A stretch of DNA of 64,000 nt from Castor canadensis (lineage: Eukaryota > Chordata > Mammalia > Rodentia > Castoridae). Location: contig NC_133390.1 of assembly GCF_047511655.1 (NCBI RefSeq), positions 129,633,583-129,697,582 of the forward strand. Direction: 5' to 3'. Shown here in pieces: positions 23,180 to 35,935 of the stretch (the first letter of the stretch is position 1; every line of letters starts with the position of its first letter). The position numbers and the translations under genes were made by a program. The notes below the pieces were generated by a model. The model ran no database searches. It was not told where the DNA came from and worked only from the letters and a program-made list of their open reading frames with translations.

Positions 23180-24120
23180 GGTCTAGAGTGTTTTATCAAA
23201 CTTTATTTGAGTTGAAACTATATAAAATAAAAAAGTAGAATAGAATTTTTTTTACTGATTTGGAAAACCCGTACTTCTTTTCAAAGGTTTGTAACTTAAA
23301 AACTGTTTCTATGTTTCAGTCAAAGTTTCCAAAAAGAATTTTTTTCCTTCCAGTCAGAGGTTTTACAAGAAAATGTTCAAATGGAAAAAAAGAAAATAAA
23401 AAGAAAAAGCTTTTAACAGTAAGTTAATAGGGTGTCCTAAATGGAACCTGAAATTGAAGCATTCCCCCCTAATGTGACTCTCTGTAGAACTTCAAAAGAA
23501 AAGACAGCATGACAGGGCTTCCCAGAGGAAGGGAAGGAGGGTGGGCAGTGGCTGTCATTAGTTGAGGTGGCTACTTCACTTCTGAATGTACTCTATCTAC
23601 AACCAAAGCAGTTGCCCTTGATAATTTAAGCACCCAAATAGCCACTGGCTAGAATGGCTATGCCTTTATGTGGATCTTGCTCTCAGCTTTGGTGAGAGAA
23701 CAATCATATTGAATTATCATCTTTAAACATTATTCTCATAAGAACATAAGATATTAGGAACACATTCTTGTACTCTTACAAAAAAGATACTGACAGGATC
23801 CCTTTTCCATTTTTTTCCCCAATCTTTATCATCAACATGAAGCCTTACAATGTAAATGTTGGTTTTCTAAATGCCAGTGGTGATCTTTTATATTTTTATA
23901 AAAGGATATTGTTGGAGTATCCACTTGTCTGAAAATTGTAGTTCTTTTCTTGTGGGGTGACAATTTGAATACTTTCAACCTGAATCAGAATTTGTCTTCA
24001 CTCTTGCCCAAAGACTGAGATATAAAATACTATTGATATTGATACATTATTTAATCTACTTATTTTGGGTTCTTTAACTTGGCTGCAGCTCCATTAATGG
24101 TTGAGTACCTTTGTATAGAA
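23180..24120 (-). other. Candidate 3'UTR and poly(A) site of an unidentified minus-strand transcript
   Basis: On the minus strand an AATAAA signal (23202-23207, in CAAATAAAGTTTGATAAA) is followed by a possible cleavage region near 23185 and a U/GU-rich element downstream (CTGTATTTATTTTATTG). About 900 bases upstream are free of any repeat I recognise and contain stretches of moderate GC. Unlike a retrocopy, there is no A-tract at the end. I see no coding exon attached. This is inference from texture and signal order only; it may be ordinary intergenic DNA. Confidence 0.3.
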
Positions 24121-25600
24121 ACATAAAATATAAAATTTTAAAACTTAATATATTCTGTATTCAGAATAATATTCATCAACATAAACACACACCTAAATGT
24201 CTATAGAAGAATGAGCTGTTACTACAAAAGCCCTGTTATTATCTAAAGTCCTCTTAACCAAAAAGTTTGGAAGGAGCAAAAGTTAAGGCAATATCCCAGG
24301 ACCAGAAAAAGAGTGTCTACTGACTAGTAGTGTGAGAGATAGAAGCTCAGTGAGATAAGTATTGGAATATAACTAATGATCTCTCCTTTTGTCCAACAAT
24401 AAGCTTGTGGCTAAGAAGTTCTCAAAATCAGATGAAACAAAGAAATCAGACAGCTATAAAGAGAAGATGAGGAAGAAGGAAAAACCCTTTAATTTCATTG
24501 ATACCAGTGGAATGGTGCATGATATATGGTTTTATCTGAAAAGGTACAGGGCTGGTGCAGACAAAGATTCTCTTATTCAAACAATTATTAGGAAAAGTAG
24601 CATCTATTCCTCAAGGTCTTGCAGGAGTGCAAAATTATTGAGCTATTTACATAATCTTCTATGTTAAAATTCCAGTGCTTAAGCCATACAGAGTAATTTT
24701 CCTAGTGTAGTCCTAAAAGTGAGCTCAGCATGCTGACTGCAGAGCTTTACCTCACCAGATGAAATTTTGTTTTTCAAAATGAAAATAATAATAGTGCATA
24801 ATTCAGAGTATTGTAAATATTACATAAGTTAATGTATGTTAACTACTTATTGCATTATGATTATGAGTAATACTTCCTAGGACTTTTCTAACATAAGGAA
24901 GAAGCATAAGAGCTGTAATGGCCTGACAGATTTTAATAGAGATTTTAATAGAGATCTAGAAGTTCCCCAAATATGGATCTAGTATTATTTGCTTGCATAT
25001 TCTGGCCCACTGCACAGTACTGCAAGACAGTTGCATGTGTGTTGGGAGTGGGGGGCATTAAAAGGCTCTAAAAAATGGAAGGACACCTCATACTTATATA
25101 GTGTTCATCCCAAAAACCTTTAAGAAAAGGAGGCCTAAATAAAAATATATCTCATGAAGAAGGTTTTAAAATTTAACGTGAAGTGAAAATTAAATTACAT
25201 ATGGCTCAATTCCAGCACCCCACCTAAAAGGATAAAAGAGACCAAGTAAGCTATTTATCTTTCTGACAATGATATGGTCATGCTCCCTTTAAGAGAAAAT
25301 AGTTTTAATGCCAGTATATATTGTTTCTGTTTAAATCCAAAGTGCAGAATACAGAGCAAAATGAGGCATATGACATATAGACACATGTAAAAGCACACAA
25401 TAGAAGCAGAACCACAGAGATTCTGATTTTGAAATATAAAAAAGCAATGTATTAAAAATTGGCACTGTGAATTTGGCAAATAAGTTATTTAAAAATGGAC
25501 AAAAATGGATAGAATAATGGATAATTTCAGCAGAGAAATAAGACTAATACATAGAAATATGATGTATTATGAATGATATGTATGAAACATATAAAATGTG
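24121..25600. other. Stretch without recognisable gene
   Basis: A plus-strand open frame at 24389-24667 (92 codons) has a Lys-rich first third and a less biased middle. I do not recognise it and see no start context, promoter or homologous family. A 13-bp near-tandem repeat (GATTTTAATAGA) is at 24931-24955. Confidence 0.35.
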
Positions 25601-27150
25601 TGAAGGAAAATACACAAATCTGGTAAAAGGATTAAGAGACTAAAGAAGTGGTGAGGTAGTCTATGCTCATGAATAGGCAGGCTCAATAATGGCGAGAAGT
25701 CAGTTCTTACCAACTTGGCACATAAATTCAATGTAATTGAAACCACTTTAAAGTGGAAAACCAAGATCCTATCAAGTCATTTTGTAGATACTGACAAAAT
25801 GATTTTAATGCTTTTATGGAATGACAAGCCCCAGAATAACCAGCACAGTACTAAGGAGAGGGACAAGAGCAAAAGACTGACTGACACTACCCAACTGCCA
25901 GCTACTCTAGAGCAGACAGTATGAAACTGATGAAAGAATAAGTGAGTAGATCCAAACGAGCCCCGAAATGGACCTGCATAAATACCAACCTTTGAAAGGG
26001 AAGAAAGGCAGCCTACAGGAAAAAGGTCAATATTCTTATTAAATACGGCTGAAGCAGGAACAGAATACCCACATGCCAATCACTGAATGTAGATGTAGTC
26101 CTTACAACTTTCACAAAAATTAACTAAAATGAATAATAAACCTAAGTATAAAATGCAAAACTATGAAACTCCTAGAAGACAGCATTGAAGAAATTCTAAA
26201 TGACCTTAGGATTGGTGATCACTTCTTGGATACAACACCGAACACATGATCCATGAGAGAAAAAGACTGATAAATTGACAAGTTGGACTTTTTTAAATTA
26301 AAACTTCTTTGTGAAAGGAACTATTAAGACAATGAAAGAATAAATCACAGACTGGGAGAAATATCTGCAGGACATGTCTGATAAAGGTCTGAAACTCTCA
26401 CAATTCAAAATAAGAAAACAAGTGACTCAGTTGAAAATGTGCAAAGGACCTAAACAGACACTTCACTAAAAAAGTCATATAGACAACAAATAAGCATAAG
26501 AAATGATGTCTATTTAGGGATTTGCAAATTAAATAACAATGAAATACTACTATACACCTAATAGAAGAGTCAGAAACCCACAACACTGCCAACCCCAAAT
26601 GGTGGTGAAGATGCAGAGCAAGAAGAACTCTCACTTATTGTTAGTAGTAATACAAAAAGGTATAGCTACTTTGGAAGACCATTTGGCATAACTGAAAGTA
26701 AAAGTCTTACCATTCGATCAAGCAATTTATCAATTGAGGTGAAAGACTACATCCACACCAAAGCCTGCACATGGATTCTTATGCAAATTTGTTAATAATT
26801 ACTGAATCTTAAAAGCAACAACTTTAATATAACAAAGGATAGATAAATAAATAAAGATGTCCTTTAATATAATAAAGGATAAATAATCAATAGAATTTTA
26901 TTCAGCAATAAATGAAACAAGCTGTCAATCCACAAAAAGCCATTCAGAAACTTTAAGTGCATAATGCTCAACAACCTGAGCTACTACATATATATACTGT
27001 ATAATTCCAACTACACATATTTTGTGAAAGCAAAACTATGGTGACAACAAAAAGATCATTGGTTTCTAGGCCTCAGGATTAAATAATGGAGGGATAAATA
27101 GGCAAAGCACAGAAGATTTTTTAGGCTAGTGAAATTATTCTATGAATTGA
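25600..27150 (+). mobile_element. Ancient L1M LINE relic (ORF2 3' half and 3'UTR)
   Basis: The blocks run in L1 ORF2 order. CTATGCTCATGAATAGGCAG is at 25661 and ATAAATTCAATGTAATTGAA near 25722. AAACTCCTAGAAGACAGCAT is near 26165 and CTGATAAAGGTCTGAAACTC at 26379. ACAATGAAATACTACTATAC is near 26536, and GATGCAGAGCAAGAAGAACT near 26609. The 3'UTR part has ATATACTGTATAATTCCAAC (26990) and a GGTTTCTAGGCCTCAGGATT block (27060). Many stops and indels make it inactive. Confidence 0.75.
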
Positions 27151-27169
27151 CCTACATATAAAAAAACCT

Positions 27170-28160
27170 AAATGAACCCCAAGCAGAATACATAATAAGA
27201 TCCCACCTAGAAAGAACCACATAATCAAACCATTGGGAATCAAAACTTAAATGAAGTTATGAAAAGTAAGCAGTTCTAACAATAAATAGTGTAACCACGG
27301 TAGCATAGCCACAAGCACAATTGACTTCCCATCAGAAACCATGGAAGCAATCAATTAGATGGCATTTTTCAAATGTTTGCAGAATGAAAAGTACCACCAA
27401 CCTGGAGTTTCAAACCATCAAAACTGTATTTCAAAAAATTAACATATCAGAAATAAAGGGGGAGATTTCTTCAGTTCCTCTAAACATTAAATAGATTATA
27501 TGGGGATGTTTTTAAAATATTGTGCCAATAAATATGGGTGAAGAGATAAGTTGTTTGAAAAACAAAACTTATTCTATACCCATTAAGTAAATTAAATTGG
27601 TAGTTTAAAACTTCCAAAAGAAATATAAGCTGGGATGCCTTCACAGATGAATTTTTTTTTAATTTATGGAAAAATACATACCCTTTAAAGAAATTAGTAA
27701 TAAAAAGAACAGTTCTCAACCCTTAAGATGAACATTAACATAAACTAATCCTTAAATACACTTTGGAGAAAAGGAAGACTGTAAACATTCTTTTGACTAC
27801 AGACATAAAAATCTTTTACAAATATGAGCAAATCAATTTCAGCAATATATAAATAAAAAGATTCAGGGCTGGTTTAATACTTTAAAATAAACTAATGCAA
27901 TTCACTACATATATATAACATATAAATATTATATATATGTAAAATAAAGGAGAAACCATATAATCATCTCAACAGATAAAGACAAACCCATTACAAATGG
28001 CAGATATTCTGAGTTAATTAGGTCTAGAAAAGAAATTCATCAAGTTTGCAAAATATATTCGTGACAATTCCATAGGCAAGATCATATTTATTCATGTAAG
28101 TTCTTACAGAATTTTTCAGAGGACAAAAACAGCAGTACATATAAAGTAAGTAGAACAATG
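27170..28160 (+). mobile_element. Further ancient L1M/HAL1-like LINE pieces
   Basis: GACTTCCCATCAGAAACCAT, TTCAAATGTTTGCAGAATGA and AAGTACCACCAACCTGGAGT (27323-27405) match the ORF1-end region of old L1. TTAAAACTTCCAAAAGAAAT and GATGCCTTCACAGATGAATT (27600-27650), then ATATAATCATCTCAACAGAT (27958), match ORF2 RT-region DNA. This is either a second L1M or rearranged parts of one. Limits are approximate. Confidence 0.55.
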
Positions 28161-29280
28161 CTTAATGAAAGTAAGCTGTATAAAACATGGGAATGCCAAT
28201 TACTCATAATAGGGAGATTGATAAATAACCTAAGCATGTTCTAGTGTGTTCATATTGAGGAAATAAACAGAAGATAAAGTTCACTGTCTATGGGAAATCA
28301 CCTGGAGAGGTAAGTTTCCAATTGGTTCAAAACTGACTGTGGAGAGTTGGGCAGAAGCCAGCTAGCTGATAACAGTTTGCAAGAGTTGCTGTGTGCATCT
28401 TTTCATATCTTTTGTTTTTGTGACTTCGTGTTGGTAGCTAAGAATTATCCACGTGGGAGTTCCTATAGTATGCAAATCAGCAAATGTAACAAATGAGTTT
28501 TTTCTGCTCAGGAAGAGTAGGTTTATACATCAAGTACAATTAATGGTGTGCACTGATTGTATACTCTTGTAGAAATAGAAAATTCTGAATTGAATACTCA
28601 ATAAAGAAACCAGCACTCACAGGTTTTCTTTAAGAAACGTTACAATCAAATCTACGTAGGCCAGTGATAAAACCTTACACATGTATACTAAATAATAAGA
28701 ACAGATATTTACTTTAAACATGGGTGTTTGTATTTTAAAATCTTTCTATGCATTAATTCATGACTGAACCCTAATAAATTTTATGATACCTAACAATTAT
28801 GAGGCAAAAGAAAGCAGGAATGGATGTAGAATATAGAATTTGGCTTATTTCATTGTGTTAAGTTTCCACATTTCCATTTTTCTTCTTGGCGCACAATGCC
28901 ACATAAGAAATGAACTAAAACGAACAGAAGCCTAAACTGTGTCTCTTTCTTTATATTCTGTGTTTATGCAAACAGAAGATTAAAAAATCAGCTTATTCAT
29001 TCCTCTTTGTATTGCTCATTCAGTATAAGAAAAACAAATGAACTTCACTTGCTGTCTTAGTTCTTAGAAGCCTGCTGTTTATCTCTCATACCTCCATTGA
29101 CAACTATGTGTCACTTTATCTTTCACATTTGCATTTTGGAATATTTTTAGCCAGATTTATTAGCCAAAAGATAAAAAAAAAGACTAGAACAACTAGTAAT
29201 AAAGTCCATACTAGAGAGGATGGCCTTGGCCTCGAAGGAGAAAACAGCATTGCTTAATTAACACTATTCTTGGAGTAGCT
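28161..29280. other. Stretch without recognisable gene
   Basis: No coding sequence or repeat family recognised. It includes a single donor-like GAGAGGTAAGTTT at 28305-28317 without supporting exon features. Confidence 0.4.
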
Positions 29281-29282
29281 CC

Positions 29283-29341
29283 CACTAAGCAAGAGGCTTC
29301 TCTACCACTTCAGCCTTTCAGAGGGTTTTTTTTTTTTTTCT
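29283..29341 (-). mobile_element. Possible ID/B1 SINE fragment with T-rich linker
   Basis: CTAAGCAAGAGGCTTCTCTA followed by CCACTTCAGCCTTTCAGAGG and a T14 run resembles the reversed ID unit plus linker seen at 46740-46810. It is short and diverged. Confidence 0.3.
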
Positions 29342-29459
29342 CTAAAACACCAGTTTGACTGATAAGAAGGTCAAGGTAACTAGATCACAAAAAAGCATGT
29401 TTTTGTTTTTTTTTTTTTTTCCTGCTTACAAGGTTTGTAAGTATATACTGTCACAGTGG

Positions 29460-29640
29460 GCATTGAGTCCACTGAAAGCCAGGCTTCTATCACATAACTG
29501 CCACTTTTAAGTCCCTCAGCATTTCTAAGTATTAGTTTTCTGTCCTATAAAATGAATAATGATTCCTATCTCACAAGTTACTCTGGGACTTAATGAAATG
29601 CCTAATAAGTACTTGATGAACAATGGCTTATGTTATAATT
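29460..29640 (+). mobile_element. MIR SINE relic
   Basis: TGAAAGCCAGGCTTCTATCA, CATAACTGCCACTTTTAAGT, TTTTCTGTCCTATAAAATGA, ATAATGATTCCTATCTCACA and GGACTTAATGAAATGCCTAA follow the MIR consensus order closely. Confidence 0.55.
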
Positions 29641-30479
29641 TTTTGTTGCATTAACAGTAGTTATATGAAATTTACACATTTTGGGTAATGCCTAGATTTT
29701 AGGCAAGCATACATTTTATTTAAGATAATCACTGGAAATTGGAGGGTGCTGATAGATAACTTGAGTTTATTGGAGTCATCTTGAAGCTTCATTAACATGA
29801 GAATTTCTTCAGATACTTGTTAAAAGTTCACATGACCATGTTCACACTATAGAGCTTTTGATTCATTAGGTTTGAAATGGAACTCAAGTATCTGCATTGT
29901 AAGGAATAATATTGTGAGTCTCGTGCAGGGAATTTCAGGGATATTTCTGGGGAAATACTGATTTGGTTTTATAATGAACTATGTAGTCTACACTAATGAT
30001 CACATTTAAACTTTGTAATAAATTTAAAGGGCATCAGTTGGAAAACTCAAGCCAAAAGATTTTATGTAGATCTTTTAAAACATATCCATAATTGAGTGGG
30101 TGTTCCAAACTGTTGTTTAGCCTGCTCAAAATAGATCTATACAAAGTATGAGGTCTGCCAGGACCTTGGTAGAGAGTCACACATAAATTTGTGTTTGCTC
30201 TAAGCTGAGTCTTCCTGGGTCATATTATCCCACAGGTCCTCAAGGATGGATCACCATAAGACTGCTTGCTAGAACACAGGGATAGTTTCATGGGCATATG
30301 ACCCAGTAACACCATAGGACTCTGTACCAAGAATGTCCCTGTTTAATGCTCTGCAATTGCCATCTTGAAATTCTCAGTAATTTTTGAACAAGTGAATTCT
30401 ACATTTTCATTTATCTCTGTACTCTATTGTGTACTTAATAATTTTGAGGCAAATTGGTCATAGAAAGAATTTAAATGAC

Positions 30480-30580
30480 TTTCATGTTGCAAATAAAGCC
30501 AAAGAGTCTCAGATACAGGATCACTTTCCCCAGATCAAAACAGTCAAAATTAATAGAAAGAGGATTTGAATTCAGGTCAA
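30480..30580 (-). mobile_element. MIR-like relic
   Basis: TAGAAAGAGGATTTGAATTC followed by AGGTC at 30555-30580 matches the reversed MIR block 'GAGCCAGGATTCGAACCCAGG'. The remaining match is weak. Confidence 0.35.
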
Positions 30581-31339
30581 CAGGTGGATGAACACGATCT
30601 ACTCTGTGACTCCTTTGTTTTGCAAGGAACTGGAAAACCCATCTGGGAAAGGTCTGTATCCAGGCAGCACAAGAATGAAGGAGCCTCAACTAAAAAACAG
30701 GGAAGATAATTCTTTAAGTCATCATGACTTTTCCTGGAGAAGCACAGCTAGCATCCCAGGCCCTCCTTCCTGACTTAATAATACTTCAATTCTTCCTGGT
30801 GCAGACGAAAGCCCCTCTCTGTTGGCTGTTGTCTTGTGAGAGATAAAGATGTAAGACCACATTCCTTCCTTTCCTTCTTATTTTAAAATTAAAATATTAA
30901 TTTTTTTCTCCTTGCATTTTGTTTAAAGCAGAAAAATGTGCTATGCCTTTTCTATTTTCCATTTTCTTCCTTTGTTTTACATTTGACCTGCAAAGCATGC
31001 CAGAATAAAATCTATCTTTCTCTCTCTCTTCATCTTCAATGGCATTTCCCAAGGGCATTTTTTAAGTACAGATGAAAAAGTAAGACAGAGGGAATATGAA
31101 AGAAGGGAAAGAAATGCCAAGTGAATAAGAACTGTTTTACCTTTTTTCCATGATCTTTATCTGCAACAAAAGCATTTGGCTTTGTTTCATTTATTAATAG
31201 AACTGAGCAAACTCAGAAAACACCTACAGCTTTCAAGTCCTGAATACTTGTCACTACAAACCAGAAATTCAGTACAGCCCTCACAGACAAAACAAGAGGC
31301 TACCACCTCTGAGACAGTGTGGGGCAGAAATGGGCAAAG

Positions 31340-31520
31340 TGAAATTTGTAGGCAGGTAAAAATGGATTTGGTTCCCAGATCAAGCAGTTGGGAATTGTGT
31401 CACCTTTGGGAAACATTTTGAGTTTCTCTCATCCTCAGTTTTTACATTCTTTAAATGGCGGTTTTATTGAGTACATCGGAGGATTATTCTAATTTTAAAT
31501 AAAGCAGACTAGGAGCTGAG
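31340..31520 (+). mobile_element. MIR SINE relic
   Basis: ATGGATTTGGTTCCCAGATC, TTGTGTCACCTTTGGGAAAC, CTCTCATCCTCAGTTTTTAC and AGGATTATTCTAATTTTAAA follow the MIR order. Confidence 0.4.
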
Positions 31521-31529
31521 AGTACAGTG

Positions 31530-34270
31530 TTAATTTCCCTTCCTGTGAAATGTTCTCCTAGTCATCCTGCTGATTCAGGGCTTGCTTCCATTCTGAGAGA
31601 TAGAGTGATAGAAAAACAAAGCAAGAAGACCAACCTGAGAATACACCAAGAGACCATGCAGATGGGCAAGCAAAGGTGACAAGGGAGTTCTGGATGGTTA
31701 GGAAATGAGAATTGGGTAGCAAATATGTCTCAGTTGTAAAGAGATCAAGGTCCATGCTGGGACAGAAAATAAGAGCAAGCCTTACCTCATGCATCATTTC
31801 TGGTTCTTTTCTGCCAGTAGCTTGCAGTTTTATGTGAGTGCTCTTTAGTTACCAAGAGAAATATACATAGGAGAAATTGAGACAATCTAAAGTTCATAGA
31901 AGGGTAGCTCTGACTGTGGGTGCTATTCTCCCTGGACATAGGCTCTGTGGTGGCATTTTCTTTTTCTTTTTTTTTTTCTGTTTCATACCTCAGATTTACT
32001 TGGTATTTCTTTTGCATTTTCTAAACTAAAATATGAATCAGAGTCCTGGGGAAACATGCTCATTAAAGCTGATTGGTGGACTCATTCTGGAGTTTCTGAC
32101 TCAGGACATATGAAATTAGGATGGAATTTCTAAGGACCCATAAAATGCTGATGCCAGTAGTGGACACTCTGAGGACTACACCTTGAAGAGATTACTTGAA
32201 GCACAATTGGAAGCAATTGTTAGAGATCCCAGATTATTATACTGGCAATGCCTCATCTACCTGTTTCCTATCACTGCCCAGCACTAGGTACCCTAAAACT
32301 ACCAACAGAATTTACTGGACACTCATAGTCCCTAAAAACACAGTTGTAAAGTTGGTATTAATCTTCCAAATTTGAAATATTTATTTTTATGTCTTAGGAA
32401 ATTGATTTTTTTCCCACTTCAAAGACCTACTTTGTTTTGCTTTCAGAAAGTTGCTTAGAGAAAAGGGGGTAAAATTTTTACAGGGGAATATAACCTTTTA
32501 AAAACTATTACAGGACACAACTGAGCTTCTGAAAGGTCCATTAGGAGGACAGCTATGGATGAGGCATTCTGAGGAAATCTCTAGGCCTGCAATTTGAAGG
32601 CCTTTTAACCACCTTCTGTGTCCAAAAGACCTCAAGCTTTCATTCTTGCAGACACAAATGATGTTTCCAGACTTTTCTAGGATTTGACACAAGGAGACAT
32701 TAACCCCTCACCTGTGTATGTGTATGTGGGTGTTAGTTGTTTTTATTCCTAAAACAATGGAGCTCTACTCAGAGTTAACTCCAGATAGGTTGCTGCTGAT
32801 GTATGTGAGGATATTCAGCAGACCCTAACCATCTTCCAAAAATCAGTACATTTATGTGACATTGAAGATAAAGTCAAAGGGCAAAGCCTAAAAGAAGAAA
32901 GTAGAATCTTGGGCAAAACTTGTAATCCTTTAATCTTATTTGCATATCAGCTGAGTGAGTAAAGACAGCAGGGACATGTGAACAGAGCTTCCTTAAAGTT
33001 TGAGGCCATGCAGGCATTAGGTAGCATCTTAAAGCTAACTAGAATCGAAAAAATCATGTGTTTCTTTCCTGATTTTTAAGGAAATTTAAGGCTCAGTAAT
33101 AGTTCAGGGGAAAATATATTTTTACCACCAGACCTACCCCACACCCTTTTTCCTATCAAAGAGACAGGCATACCTTCTTCTGATTGCCTTGTAGCAAATA
33201 GACAGAGAAACAAAACATTAGCATCTTCCCACCAATTTCTTCCAGAGTGTTATTGCTTAACTGGCTTTTCCCTATTGTCACATTGCTCTGTCCTTACCTC
33301 ACAGATGTCATAGGTAAAAAAAAATTGATGCTCACATTATTCAACAGCAAATATTGCATTGGCAAATATTGCATGTCTCTTATTATTAGCTGTATATCTA
33401 CACTGATGAGAAAGAACTTTCTTCATTATTATTTATCCATAATATATCTTATGATTACACTTTAGAATACTAGTTATGGTCAATTTATAAGGCTTAGTAC
33501 ATCTCCTGCTTCCTTATCCTGCATTCCTTAAAGCATGCTAAAGTTAGAATATAGACACCTCTGACTCTCTCAGAGATGGAACTTTGATTGGATACAATGG
33601 ATTGAGGGAACAACAGCCTCAATCAAGTTGAGAAGGGGACTGCATTGAGAGTTAGTGGTATGAGGAGGCAGAGGCTTCATGGGTGCTTGCAGTCTAGAGA
33701 TGACAGAGCCAGGAAGAGGATGTGACTAAATGTAGATAGTTCATCAGGTACTTTGCAATTTCACACTGCTTTCAATTAACCAGGGAAGTAGGCATGAGCA
33801 CCTAGGACAGTAGAACAGAAAAGTGCTCCAGAAAGATAACAAAGGAAAAGTATCCCTGCCCAGAAGTGAGCTACTTGTGTATATGTACCCATTAGAAGTA
33901 TCTTCTATCCTTCTTACAAAATTACCTTAACTAGAACAAACTGCATTCACAGATAGACAGGAAAATATCAAAGATGAAGATATATTTAATATCTAATTCA
34001 GTGGGAAAAATTATACAAGCTCAGTATGCAGAAAATATGGCAGGGAAAGCAGTTAATAATGCAACAAAAAGCAAAATTCACAAATTTAAAGATTTAGGGG
34101 TATAGGTCTTTCCAAAAAAACTTGTGAAAAAAAAATTACACTTTGAGAATGAAAAACTGGATAATCAGAAGAAAACTGGCAAAACAAATTTGAGAAATAA
34201 TCTCAGAATCCATTTCAAAATGACAAAGTGCAAAATAAATTTGACTTATGGAGAATAGATCTAGAGACAT
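31530..34270. other. Long stretch without recognisable gene
   Basis: No gene or confident repeat seen. 31951-31982 is a T-rich tract. Open frames are all under 85 codons and unrecognised. 33950-34250 is A-rich and may be decayed L1. Confidence 0.4.
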
Positions 34271-34275
34271 CTATC

Positions 34276-34321
<46 letters not shown>

Positions 34322-34333
34322 GTGTCTATCTAT
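34276..34333. repeat. (TATC)n microsatellite
   Basis: About 11 uninterrupted tetranucleotide units (34276-34321), then one interrupted unit after TGTG. It is long and pure enough to be length-polymorphic. Confidence 0.95.
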
Positions 34334-35032
34334 GAAATAGCTATGCAAAAAAAAAGCAATGAAGAGTAGGGAAAGACTTCCCAGAACATAATAGAAGTTT
34401 TTTCAGTAGAAAAACTGGTATTGACAAAAGGTCCCACACAATGTCAGATTCAATGCAAGAAAGTAAGTCTTGAGGAAAGGAAATGCAAGAGACTATCTCT
34501 GAGATTGCCAGCCTTCTGCCAATGGACACATTCCTGAAAAAATACAGGAAAAGGGAGTTCAGGAAAGATGTGCCAGGCTTGATGAACAAGGGAGATAAAG
34601 GCAGGAGTTTCAGATTCTCTGGAATGCTTAGCAGATACACTATTCTGTGTGGTAAGAATAGTGGGGCACTGATAATAAAGAGGTCATTAAAAGTTGGAAA
34701 TAGTAATATTCTGTCAGTCAGAGTGAACAGAGTTTTCTGAGAACCCCAGCATTCACTTGAGATCCTAGGAAGACCATATCATTCACATATGTAAGAATAG
34801 GAAACCGTAAGGACAAGAAATTACCCTAGAGTCAAATTCAATATGTTTAAATAGATATTCCTTAATAAAGAAGACAACTAAGTCAGACAAGAACAGCAGC
34901 AAACATCCATAGGTAATCAAAATACTTACAAGAACAAAATTCAGAATCATTTAAAGGATTGGATATAATCAGATCCCTCACAGCATGTCATAAATAATTC
35001 CCAGTACTGAGTAAAGACCTTAGCATGAAAAC

Positions 35033-35052
35033 TTATTATTATTATTATTAAT
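35033..35052. repeat. (TTA)n microsatellite
   Basis: TTATTATTATTATTATTAAT, about six uninterrupted units. Confidence 0.85.
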
Positions 35053-35665
35053 AAATACATAGTATGTATTAGTAGAGCTAATAGAGGAATTAAAACATAA
35101 TTTTTAAAAATATACTGTAAATAATCCATAGATCAAAAAAGTAATTACAGATGAAAAAGAAAACATTTCAAATCAAATTATAACCAAAACATAGCATCTC
35201 AAAAACGTATTGCATACAGTTAATCAGTGACTTGAGGAAATTTTTCTTTTACATTAAAAGAACATATTAACAAATAAAAGCTTAAAACCAAAGATCTAAG
35301 TTTTCACCTTAAGAATCTAGAAAGGAAAGACAAAATAATCAGAAGTATGGAGAACAAAGTAATGAAAAAAGAGAATTCTATCAATGAAATAGAAAACAAA
35401 ATAATAATGGAGGAAATTAACAAAACTAACACTAACTTTTGGAATAGATTCCAAAAAAAAAAACAGATGGTCTCCCAACAAATCTTATCATGAAAGAGTG
35501 GAGAAAATATATTTTGACTGAAGAGAAAGAGTGGATCCTATAAATCCTATAAGAAATACAAGGAGGACAAGGCGGCATCATGAATAATAGTGAGATAGTT
35601 TATTTAATAACTTAGCCCAAATAGCCAACTACGTTGTAAAACACTTCTTATGAAAACTAACATAT

Positions 35666-35745
35666 AAGGGTAGGAATGTTACTCTGCATTAGAATATGTA
35701 CTTAGCTATTGAACCCTGGGTTCAATCTCTGACATAAAAAAAAAA
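35666..35745 (+). mobile_element. ID-type SINE, decayed
   Basis: GGGTAGGAATGTTACTCTGC, TATTGAACCCTGGGTTCAAT, CTCTGACATA then A10. The B-box-like GGTTCAATC is intact while the A box is worn. Confidence 0.6.
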
Positions 35746-35781
35746 GACAAATTATCCAAAAAGTAAAATTATAATAACTCC

Positions 35782-35828
35782 ATATTTTTTATAAAATGAA
35801 CAAATATTTTTTATAAAATGAGCAAATA
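35782..35828. repeat. 23-bp tandem duplication (two copies)
   Basis: ATTTTTTATAAAATGAACAA is followed directly by ATTTTTTATAAAATGAGCAA (each plus AT) with one mismatch. It lies just upstream of the ID SINE at 35838. Confidence 0.75.
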
Positions 35829-35837
35829 CTTCTATAG

Positions 35838-35935
35838 GGCCTGTTAGTGTAGCTCAGTGGTAGAGCAAGCACTTTCTTAGCATGTATCTCCCTGGGTTTC
35901 ATCCCCAGCATAAATAAATAAATAAACACACAAAC
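35838..35935 (+). mobile_element. ID-type tRNA-derived SINE
   Basis: GGGCCTGTTAGTGTAGCTCA, GTGGTAGAGCAAGCACTTTC, TTAGCATGTATCTCCCTGGG, TTTCATCCCCAGCATAAATA, then an (AAAT/AAAC)n tail. The A box is well preserved. Confidence 0.8.

Noticed and set aside
24389-24667. 92-codon plus-strand open frame with a Lys-rich start (MSNNKLVAKKFSKSDETKKS...)
   Set aside because: I recognise no protein family, and see no promoter, splice or conservation evidence. A-rich DNA readily gives Lys-rich frames.
28305-28317. Splice donor-like GAGAGGTAAGTTT
   Set aside because: An isolated donor-like match without acceptor, open frame or transcript-like context.
35838-35912. tRNA gene
   Set aside because: The A- and B-box-like sequences belong to an ID SINE; the unit cannot fold as a complete tRNA and ends in an A-rich tail.
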